Source: Obelidium mucronatum
Lineage: Eukaryota; Chytridiomycota; Chytridiomycetes; Chytridiales; Chytriomycetaceae
NCBI GenBank assembly: GCA_025765595.1
Contig: JAIVFH010000586.1
Location: 1 to 13,574 of the forward strand
Direction of reading: 5' to 3'
DNA: 13,574 nt
Shown here: positions 1 through 7,017 of the stretch, piece after piece
Layout of the letters: the number at the start of each line of letters is the position of its first letter
How positions within the stretch are numbered: position 1 is the first letter of the stretch
The notes under the pieces: generated by a model
Told to the model about the DNA's origin: nothing
What the model saw: only the letters and a program-made list of their open reading frames with translations
The model's database searches: none
Made by a program: the position numbers and the translations under genes

Positions 1-230
1 ACCCTGATTAGCATCAAAATCAAAAGCTCTTGAAATTCTTCCATACCTGCACTACTTAATGAAAGACTTTCTTTCCATTTGTGCTCAGTATAAGGTGGCA
101 ACAACCCAGATATCACTTCCAAGAATAAGCTGTCAAGTAGGAAATCAAAAACATGAAGGGTACTCAAATCGAGTCCGATTCATCCGAGTAGCAGGTCCCC
201 ACACCAAATCTTGTCTAGCATTCTTGCCAT
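1..230 (-). CDS. possible 5' end of an unidentified gene (partial)
   Basis: This is a tentative reading. On the minus strand an ATG at 230-228 opens an exon to 205. A GTGTGG..TTGACAG intron (204-130, 75 nt, pyrimidine-rich 3' end) joins it in phase to an open exon at 129-1 that leaves the window. The predicted protein starts MARMLDKIC and continues as a leucine-rich, apparently helical segment (LFLEVISGLLPPYTEHKW, then an FQELLILML stretch). I recognise no family. A GTATGG near 48 could start a second intron ending at the CTAATCAG close to the window edge. The opposite strand is also open through this stretch, but its translation looks less like a protein. If the model is right, the gene is divergent from the PRELI gene and about 200 bp separate the two start codons. 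Confidence 0.3.
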
Positions 231-427
231 TGGAGCAGACACAATTGAAGCCCATCAGGCGGCTTTTGGAATTCTGGATAAGTCGGAAGGGACAGCTGGC
301 GGTGCAGGGGTATCAGAAGAACTGCAAGGGGAAGCAGTTCAAGCCAAGTAGGAGAATCTGTAGAATAAACGCTACAACTGTTTTCCATCATTTCTTTTTT
401 TTTTCTGTGCCTTTGAAATCCAAACCA

Positions 428-1111
428 ATGAAGCTCTTTGAGCAGACGCAGACCATCAGCCACCCGTGGGACGTTGTCACGCAGGCCAACTGGGTCAAGT
501 ACCCGAACGACATCAGCACGCACGTGATCAGCGTCGACATTCTCTCGCGCGAAGTGACTTCGGACGGCGTTCTGCGCACGGAGCGGCTGCTGTGCTGCGA
601 GCAGAGCGCGCCGGCGCTGCTGCGGCGGCTCGTTGCGCTTCCGGCGGAGGCGTGGTTCCGCGAAGTGTCGCTGCTCGACCCGGCGACGCGGACCCACACG
701 GCGACCACTGTCAACCTGACTATGCGCAACATTATGCTGGTCAAGGAGACGTGCGTGTACAGGGAGATGAGGGAGATGAGGGCGAGTCTGGGCGAGGCGG
801 CGGCGGCGGCGGCGGCGGCCAGGGACAAGGGTCTGCTGGCGACACTGCGCGAGCGAGGCCTCTTTTCATTCGGCTCTTCTTCTTCTTCGTCTTCTTCTTC
901 TTCTACTCCTTCTTCTACCTCTTCTTCCTCCTTCACGGAATTCGTTCAAACTGCAGAGTTTCATGCCCAGATTGGTGTCTCTTCCATCAAACGGTTACTG
1001 GAAGAAGCCGCTGCCAATCGCTTCCAGGCAAATGCTCAAAAGGGCATTCGGGCTCTTGAAAGTGTCATTGCCAAGTTGCTCAACGAGGCTTCAGAGACGG
1101 CTGATGGATAG
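428..1111 (+). CDS. PRELI/MSF1 domain protein (Ups/PRELID phospholipid-transfer family)
   Basis: A single-exon reading of 227 residues, taken from the ATG at 428. The frame is open further upstream, but the family always begins at this MK. Visible family features are HPWDVVTQANWVKYPN near the N-terminus, HVISVDILSREV, the TERLL strand, EVSLLDP and NLTMRNIMLVKETCVY. The C-terminal helix (FQANAQKGIRALESVIAKL) matches the end of Ups2/slowmo-type proteins. Family members work in the mitochondrial intermembrane space, usually bound to Mdm35/TRIAP1, and move phosphatidic acid or phosphatidylserine between membranes; that role is inferred. Between the CVY strand and the C-terminal helix sits an unusual insert of roughly 65 residues with eight alanines (about 124-131) and a serine-rich run (about 150-170). 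The first 400 nt are strikingly rich in C/G third positions, whereas the last 180 nt resemble the other genes. Ups1-like versus Ups2-like cannot be settled here. Confidence 0.88.
   Translation: MKLFEQTQTISHPWDVVTQANWVKYPNDISTHVISVDILSREVTSDGVLRTERLLCCEQSAPALLRRLVALPAEAWFREVSLLDPATRTHTATTVNLTMRNIMLVKETCVYREMREMRASLGEAAAAAAAARDKGLLATLRERGLFSFGSSSSSSSSSSTPSSTSSSSFTEFVQTAEFHAQIGVSSIKRLLEEAAANRFQANAQKGIRALESVIAKLLNEASETADG
797..820 (+). repeat. GCG trinucleotide repeat coding for polyalanine
   Basis: Seven GCG codons followed by GCC inside the PRELI gene, coding for eight alanines. The run lies in the linker that the family normally lacks, so length changes in steps of three would be tolerated. 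Confidence 0.9.
875..932 (+). repeat. TCT/TCC trinucleotide repeat coding for a serine tract
   Basis: An imperfect TCT/TCC/ACT array in the PRELI gene coding for a Ser tract broken by Thr and Pro. It directly precedes the conserved C-terminal helix. The complementary strand reads as a Glu-rich ORF, which is a shadow. Confidence 0.88.
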
Positions 1112-1502
1112 AGAGACATTCAATCACCAAGGAATTCGCTTGCTTTGTTTGATTTCATATAGACTCGTTTTTTTTTTTTGTAATTAAAAGCATGTTTTTT
1201 TTTATTTTATACTGTTGGTGTAAATATCTTGGATGTTGTGTGCCAAAAATGAACAACACAATTCACTCAGAATACCTGGGTAGAGGATCATTACCCAAGT
1301 CTACAACGCTCAATAATGGCGCAGGGTCTTCTGGAACTGGGTCATCTGTCTCAAGAGTCAGCGGCGATAAAGGTCCATTTTGTGTGAGATCTCATTTTAT
1401 TCAACGTACAATACATTTTGGCGTTGGGGATTCCGACATTGCAAATAGAGTCCGCAAACGTGTTGAGACTCGATACAAACCGACTTGGGCAGATAAAGTA
1501 AA
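1112..1502. other. intergenic / probable 5' leader of the START gene
   Basis: It opens with T-rich tracts and TAATTAAA near 1183, plausibly the 3' end of the PRELI transcript. From the ATG at 1249 a frame stays open to 1605 (MNNTIHSEYLGRGS, then Ser/Gly-rich, then VRKRVETRYKPTWADK), but it overlaps the START gene in another frame and resembles no family I know. A GTAAAA after the ADK codon (1498) and a CAG before TTATTCTGC could splice this frame in phase onto the START reading frame. So it may be an alternative N-terminus, or simply a chance ORF in the leader. Confidence 0.35.
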
Positions 1503-3057
1503 ATGTCCAAAACAACAAAGCCACACCGCCATCACAAAGCGCTGCAAGACGCAGCCTCTTACATCAGACAGTTATTCTGCGAAAGCTCTTACTGGACTCA
1601 AGTGAAAACTATAAATGGAATCAGGATATCCATGAAGCCAGCTGTTCAGCCAATCAGAGATTTACAGTCTACATCTACTACAGCAGCAGAAACTTCATTG
1701 CTGCCAACTTTCCGGGGAGATGGAGTGATAAAAGACATAACTGTCCAAGAAGTTGCAAGCGTGTTGCGTGGGTTTGGTGCAAGGAAACTGTGTAAGCTCT
1801 TGCGGCAGTTCTCTTTTGGTTAAAACTATACACTGAAACCAAGTGATAAAAAAAAATAAGGGGATCCACGATTCGAACGCGGAAAGCTGTTGGAAACGCT
1901 AAGTGACACAGAAAATCTGGTTCTTTCGTCGCAAAAAGGAAACCTGATTGTACGATCACGCGACTTTGTGACAGCCAATGCCTACTTGTTGAACGACTCA
2001 GCCACTGAAGCTCTGGTTGTAAGTACTTCTGTGTGTGATCCGCTGGCTCCACCAGAAGGGTTTTGGGGAAATTATGTACGCGGTGAAGCCAAGGCGATTG
2101 GATGGTTGCTGAGGCAAGAGGGAAGGAACGTGGCGGTCACGTATATTGTGCAAGTGGATGTCAAAGGACAGATCCCACAATGTAAGTTTAATACTTTGTA
2201 ACTGCAAGTGAGACCTCACCGGTATTTCCTTGCTAGCACTCATTAAACTCATCCAAGTGCAAGCGCCTCTTTGCATTCTAAACGTATCGGATACAATAAA
2301 ACGGAACGGAACGCTTCCTTTTGTGGTGCTGGGACTATCGCAATACAGCCCCTCACCCCAACTTCAAATCAAAAGTGAATGGGTGGACCCTGAAACCAAT
2401 ATAGTGACTGTGAAGTTCGCGGCTCCCGCAGGGCAATCCAATTTCAGCATTGCCATTCCTGTTAAAGGCAAATTTGCAGGTGGAGCAATTGTTGAAATCG
2501 GCAGGCACGCCGGCATGTGTGTGAAGGCGGAACAGATTCGAAGCAAAACGATCTTGACTGGGATTGTCGGATCAAATACAGCATGTGTTCTTCAGTTGCA
2601 TATATCTTTGATGGATGGAAAGGAAGGGACTTTAGTTGTCAAACCCTATTCGGATCTTCAACAGCGCTTTTCTGCGGTTATTGTTGGGGCAACAAAGGAT
2701 CCAGTGTTTGTAATGAATGGAGAACGAATTTCTGAAGATGTGTCATCTCCAGTTGACAGCGCGATAGGTTTCGATAATGTGGTAGACTCAAATCAAGACC
2801 TTACAAAAGGATCCAGACAGCCAGCATTGATTGATATGGCTTTGGAAATAGTGGATTCCACTTGGGAGACTATGATTGAGATGACAGCAAACTTGGTTCT
2901 ATCGAGCTACGTTTACATTACATCTCTCCTCTATGGGACTCCGAGCTTACGAGCAACATCCATATCTCATCAAAAATCTCGCTACGAGCAACTTGATGAA
3001 GACCGAATTTTTGAGATGGTTTTGGAGCATGTATTGAATGAAAGTGATGCATTTTGA
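1503..3057 (+). CDS. START-domain lipid-binding protein
   Basis: Three exons, 1503-1791, 1861-2181 and 2237-3057, give 476 residues with consistent phase. The introns are 69 and 55 nt, both starting GTAAG. The START domain spans about residues 10-230. An N-terminal helix (HHKALQDAASYIRQLF) is followed by W..VK..NGI.I, FRGDGVIKDITVQEVASVL, WDPRFERGKLLETL (created by the first splice), VRSRDFV, the WLLRQEG segment, and VDVKGQIPQSLIKLIQ (created by the second splice). These are the usual START strand and helix landmarks, so a sterol, phospholipid or ceramide ligand is expected but cannot be named. The following 245 residues match nothing I recognise: a strand-rich part, then a hydrophobic segment at about 420-437 (NLVLSSYVYITSLLYG) that could anchor a tail in a membrane. 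A TAA lies in frame just upstream of 1503. It is in tandem with the PRELI gene and convergent with the decarboxylase. Confidence 0.85.
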
Positions 3058-3185
3058 AACATATCCTAGCGGACATATCTTTCTTTTATATTTTATTGAA
3101 TTTAAATCTGGCGAGAGCGTGTTGATTGTAATTTCAAGTTAGCTTATTTGAGGATGTAGCATAATACAGTGTGTTCATGCTCACG

Positions 3186-3191
3186 TTTATT
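3186..3191 (-). terminator. AATAAA poly(A) signal for the decarboxylase gene
   Basis: AATAAA on the minus strand, 58 nt past the decarboxylase stop (3249). It lies inside the 191 bp convergent gap with the START gene, for which no perfect AATAAA is seen. Confidence 0.5.
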
Positions 3192-3248
3192 CAAAAAAAA
3201 CCCATTTAAATTATACTGCGTTTCGTCTGCTCAATTCTAATTGCACGT

Positions 3249-4979
3249 TCACAACGACAGAACCGAATTAGTGATTCTCTCAAACACCGCAAATGCGTTA
3301 TCAATATGAACATCCTCTGTCAATCGACTTCCAGGAACAAAGCGAATCACATCGGTATCGTTCAGTAATGTATGAGTGAGGAAGATTTCGCCATCTTGAT
3401 TGATCTTCTCGTAAACTCTGTTTGTCAAGTCATTGGCACTTATTGTACTGGACAGTGGTGGAAGGACTTGAAAAGTTAGAAGCGACCAATTGGGACCAGT
3501 GACAATTTTGTATCTGTCTGGTCGCGATTCGAGGTGTGTACTTCATTCTTTGGCATTGGTTGATGTGCTATAGCGAACATCAGTTTTAATTATCAAGGCA
3601 TGAAGAGTTAATGGTATCCTCTGCACCTTTCGAACATGAGCTCTCAATCCTTCGAGGCCGTAGGTCCTGATGACAAACCAGACCTTGAGCGCTCTAAAAC
3701 GGCGTCCAAGTGGCAGCTGCCAATCGCGGTAGTCATTCACAAAACCACTACTGGAAGCAGCGTTTCGCAAATAAACGGGAGTAATAGGACAATGCATTCG
3801 TCAAATGCTTTCTGTTTCTGACCCTATTACCTTAGAATGAGCTCCCAACCGATTTATATACTCATCACTCACCACATTGGAGAGCAGTCAAAATTAGTGA
3901 GCAACCACTTGTGCATATTGAAACTGAAAGAGTCAACTTTGTCTGTTCCTTCAAGAACACTTTGATATTCTGGGCACACGCATGCCGCCCCAGCCCAGGC
4001 CGCATCAATATTCACCCAAACACCATGAGGAGCAGCGGCTAAAGAAATTCCAGGAATATCATCAGTGGCGCCACTAGACGTGGTTCCAATTGTCGCGGTG
4101 ACGTAGAATGGAATCAGTCCAGCTGCAATATCTTCGTTTATAGCGGCTGCGACAGTTTCGCCACGCAATGAAAATGTAATGGGATCCACTTCCAATGCTC
4201 TGAAACGAACATTTGCGATCGTGCAACCCTTCTTTGTCGATGAATGGGTTTGCGTTGAGCCATAGGCTATAAACTTGGAAGACAAAGCGTGCACTTCGTC
4301 TTCAGATAAACCTTGAGACAAAGAGTCCACCATCTTTTGTCTGGCAGCGATAATGGCAACGCAAATTGCTTCCGAAGCCGACCCCTGAATAATCCCACCT
4401 CCATCTCCATTTGAAAGGAAACCTTCATCCAAACCGATGGCTTTCGCAACCTGCATGATAATATTGAATACATTCGATGGCATATTTTAAGAGACGCACC
4501 CAGTCCATCATAATTGTCTCCAATTCAGTGTATGAAGGGCTGGTCTGCCAATTGAAACCAATGGCATTGAACATGGAAGAGTACATTTCTCCGAGAATCC
4601 CAGGGAAAGACGAGTTTGCTGGAAAGAAGGAAAAGAAGCTTGGATGCTGCCAATGCGTGATCCCTGTTAAACAGCATCATGGTTGGCAGTTTTGTAGCAG
4701 TTCAGACACAAACGATGCACTGCTGTCAAAAAATCAAAGCAAGAACCTGGCATAATCTTAGACTCTATATCACTTTGAATATCTTCCCACTTCTCTGGGT
4801 GTTCGGGGGGGTCGGAGGGGATGAGTTTCCCAAGAAAGCCCGGCTCTACTGTCGACAGCGGGTTGATTACAGCATCTTGGCTGGACGAAGAAGTGCCAGA
4901 CGCCGCCAGATCTTCGTAATATTTTGCGATGCGTTCGACGGCCTCGTGTCCCTCTCTTGCGGAATTCATTGGCGTCCAT
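3249..4979 (-). CDS. DDC: aromatic-L-amino-acid decarboxylase-like group II PLP decarboxylase, reading frame interrupted
   Basis: Exons 4979-4747, 4663-4500, 4450-3873, 3823-3627 and 3567-3249, about 495 residues if single extra bases are skipped, which is the family length. Introns are 83, 49, 49 and 59 nt, and all join conserved motifs in phase. Landmarks are [11 protein letters not shown], the [15 protein letters not shown] junction, [45 protein letters not shown] (Asp near 281) and NMHKWLL with the PLP-binding lysine near 313, then [18 protein letters not shown]. The family turns DOPA, tryptophan or related amino acids into amines; the substrate here is unknown. The frame breaks at 3786 (ALS/ITPVYL) and most likely at 3537, by one extra base each. 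A third extra base near 4949 follows the family-like start [10 protein letters not shown]. Starting instead at the ATG at 4969, or splicing from an upstream exon 5089-5022, avoids that third break. It is either a decaying gene, a recoded one, or a sequence with insertion errors. Confidence 0.85.
3537..3537 (-). other. probable extra base (+1 frame break) in the decarboxylase
   Basis: Minus-strand reading AAG TAC [A] CAC CTC. The exon begins [10 protein letters not shown] in phase with HVRK, while the following [12 protein letters not shown] lies one base on. The spacing between HVRK and the RYKIV strand then equals that of the family. A 28-nt GT..AG intron could also restore the frame, but it would be shorter than any other here and would remove about eight expected residues. 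Confidence 0.55.
3786..3786 (-). other. extra base (+1 frame break) in the decarboxylase
   Basis: Minus-strand reading TTG TCC [T] ATT ACT CCC. Upstream the frame gives HLTNALS and downstream ITPVYLRN, which together form the contiguous family motif after the catalytic domain. A TGA just before the downstream frame excludes a simple change of splice acceptor. Confidence 0.75.
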
Positions 4980-5123
4980 TTTGGATTAGAAATGATGTGG
5001 CCACCCAGCCACAATTCTTACCTGGATTCTTCAAATTGGCGACATTCATTTGCGATGTACTCTGTTGGCAGGACTTTGTTCTTCATCATCGCATAGCGCG
5101 AGTGTATTCAGACGCCAATATTC

Positions 5124-5129
5124 TTTATT
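5124..5129 (-). terminator. AATAAA poly(A) signal for MZT1
   Basis: AATAAA on the minus strand, 49 nt beyond the MZT1 stop and ahead of the decarboxylase start. Confidence 0.5.
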
Positions 5130-5177
5130 TTCAAATCCTATACAAGTGAATGTAAAAAGTAAAGACGTATGAAGAAA

Positions 5178-5363
5178 TCATTTGCTTAATCCTTTTTCCC
5201 GCTTGAGCTCCTTTACCACGGCTGCAAGAGCTTCGGGGTTGACGCCTTGCTCACAAAGTGCAACGCAGATGGCCAGTGTTTCTTTATCGAGTCCAGTTTC
5301 GAGCAGAAGCGACATTTGGTGCAAAACCGAGAGTGTTTCTTTTGCTTGCGAAGCTTTGTCCAT
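5178..5363 (-). CDS. MZT1: mitotic-spindle organizing protein 1 (MOZART1 / GCP9)
   Basis: A single exon coding for 61 residues, the expected size for this very small family. Diagnostic stretches are LETGLDKETLAICVALCEQGVNP and EALAAVVKELKRE, which match the MOZART1 helices almost residue for residue. In other eukaryotes MZT1 binds the N-terminal regions of gamma-tubulin complex proteins and helps recruit and activate the gamma-tubulin complex at spindle pole bodies or centrosomes. The start is the ATG at 5363-5361, the only one compatible with the family N-terminus. Its start codon is 48 bp from that of the divergent PP4C gene. The reading frame is intact. Confidence 0.95.
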   Translation of the reverse strand: MDKASQAKETLSVLHQMSLLLETGLDKETLAICVALCEQGVNPEALAAVVKELKREKGLSK

Positions 5364-5411
5364 TGAGGAATAAATAAATAAAAAGAGATAAATTAAACTT
5401 AAATTAATTCA
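5364..5411. promoter_or_regulatory. 48-bp divergent promoter between MZT1 and PP4C
   Basis: The whole space between two oppositely oriented start codons is 48 bp and strongly A/T rich, with an ATAAATAAATAA run and a TTAAACTTAAATTAATT stretch. It must hold both 5' leaders unless transcription starts inside the opposing gene. No specific factor site can be named. Confidence 0.55.
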
Positions 5412-6911
5412 ATGTCTTCAGACTTGGATGCCCAAATCGAACAACTCAAACGATGCGAGCCGATAACTGAAGCACAAGTGCGGGATCTTTGCTTAAAAGC
5501 GCGCGAAATCCTGATCGAAGAGAGCAATGTACAAGTACGGAAAACATCACACGCAATCAGACCCACAGACTACAGCCTAACCTCAGCCATATGTTCACTT
5601 GTAGAAAATCGGCGCACCAGTCACAATTTGCGGAGATATTCACGGCCAGTTTTATGATTTGATGGAACTGTTTCGTGTTGGTGGTTCTTGTCCAGAGACA
5701 AACTATCTTTTTATGGGTGAGTGTTCGGTCCCGCTTTGGAAAATAGCGAATACAGTGTACATTTGATCCGAATGAGCGGTATTGCTATATCGCTCTTGTA
5801 TTATGACGCTGAATCCTGATTTGGAAACGGTCAACAAACCAACTTCAAATAGAGTAACAAAGGATTCACTGTACTTGAATAATCAAAAATGAAGCATTGG
5901 GTGGTCCCTTCACGAAAAAATATTGACTCTCTCCCTCTCTCATTTAGGGGACTTCGTCGATCGAGGATTCTATAGCGTTGAAACATTTCTTCTCCTCCTA
6001 GCATTAAAGGTTGCAAACAATACAGCTTGCCTAATGAAGGAATATCATTCTTTTGTTAAAACGGCCGCTTTCCAAAACTCTTCCTCCACATATCTAAACA
6101 GGTCCGATACCCAGATAGAATCACATTAATTCGTGGGAACCACGAATCCCGGACAAATCACACAAGTATACGGCTTCTATGACGAATGTTTGAGGAAATA
6201 TGGGAGTGTCAATGTGTGGAGATATTGTTGTGATGTGTTTGATTATTTGAGTCTGAGTGCTATTATTGATGACCGGATTTTTTGTGTTCATGGAGGATTG
6301 AGTCCGAGTGTGAATGCTTTGGATCAGGTTTCAATTGCTGTTTTATCTGTTTTCCCTTCTCTAGTGTTAACGCTGTTCCTTCTTTTGTTTCTAGATACGC
6401 GTGATTGATCGGAAACAAGAAGTACCCCACGATGGAGCAATGTGCGATCTCTTGTGGAGTGACCCAGAAGAGATTGAAGGGTGGGGACTCAGTCCAAGAG
6501 GTGCTGGATACTTGTTTGGTGGCGACATTGTGTCACAATTCGTGCATAACAACAAGTTGGATTTGATTGCACGGGCTCATCAACTGGTTATGGAAGGATG
6601 TGAGTTATCCGCTGTTTTTGTTTTTTTTGGGTTTTTAATTGCCGTTTCATGACCATCAGATAAACTCATGTTCAAAGATACAATCGTCACTGTATGGTCG
6701 GCTCCTAATTATTGTTATCGATGTGGGAATGTCGCAGCGATTCTGGAGTTTGATGAGAGTCTTAAAACAAATTACAAAATATTTGAGGCCGCTCCACAGG
6801 TAAAGCGCAAAATTTCTCTCATTTAATGAGATTAAATTATTTGCTTATCTTGTAAATTAGGACTCTCGTGGGCTGCCTGCTAAGAAACCTGTTCCTGACT
6901 ACTTTTTATGA
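5412..6911 (+). CDS. PPP4C: serine/threonine protein phosphatase 4 catalytic subunit (PP4C), one frame break
   Basis: Seven exons: 5412-5534, 5605-5716, 5948-6009, 6102-6327, 6395-6599, 6660-6799 and 6861-6911. They give 305 residues if one extra base is skipped (human PP4C has 307). The PPP metal and catalytic motifs are present: [49 protein letters not shown] and [12 protein letters not shown]. It ends in the PP2A/PP4-type PDYFL tail, whose last leucine is carboxymethylated in this family. The choice of PP4 over PP2A or PP6 rests on [12 protein letters not shown], the [10 protein letters not shown] segment and [21 protein letters not shown]. Five introns are 60-92 nt and the second (5717-5947) is 231 nt. 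In the fourth exon, between Arg and Gln of ESRQITQ, there is one extra base (6153), so the frame as given would terminate early. PP4 acts in DNA-damage recovery, glucose signalling and centrosome function elsewhere. Confidence 0.93.
6153..6153 (+). other. extra base (+1 frame break) in the PP4C core
   Basis: The reading is GAA TCC CGG [A] CAA ATC ACA CAA, coding ESR then QITQ, an invariant stretch in PP4. Removing either the A or one of the two preceding Gs restores the family sequence exactly. The break lies mid-exon, 51 nt from the splice acceptor, so no splicing variant explains it. Confidence 0.88.
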
Positions 6912-6993
6912 TTTCAAGTTGTAGCACTTGGTTTTAAATTATTTTTGCAACTTGAGCTTTTGAGTAAATTGCGAGAAATTATGGGACTGGAGC

Positions 6994-6999
6994 AATAAA
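6994..6999 (+). terminator. AATAAA poly(A) signal for PP4C
   Basis: AATAAA lies 82 nt after the PP4C stop and only 18 bp before the end of the convergent EXO5 coding region, so the PP4C 3' end probably overlaps EXO5 antisense. Confidence 0.5.
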
Positions 7000-7017
7000 T
7001 ATATCTGGGCTCTATTA

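Noticed and set aside
388..936. 182-residue minus-strand ORF with Glu-rich and Ala-rich runs across the PRELI gene
   Set aside because: It is the antisense shadow of the Ser and Ala codon repeats; the plus frame has the complete PRELI family signature.
466..1059. 197-residue plus-strand ORF overlapping the PRELI gene in another frame
   Set aside because: It arises from the GC-rich composition (Gly/Arg runs, then a Phe run from the TTC repeat) and has no family features.
1860..1884. tRNA T-arm-like sequence on the minus strand (CCGCG TTCGAAT CGTGG with a following ATCCCC)
   Set aside because: No matching acceptor 5' strand, D-arm or anticodon arm lies upstream, and the same bases code the START motif WDPRFER.
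3500..3540. 28-nt intron (GTACAC..GACAG) in the last decarboxylase exon
   Set aside because: It would fix the frame, but it is much shorter than any other intron here and removes residues needed for normal family spacing before RYKIV.
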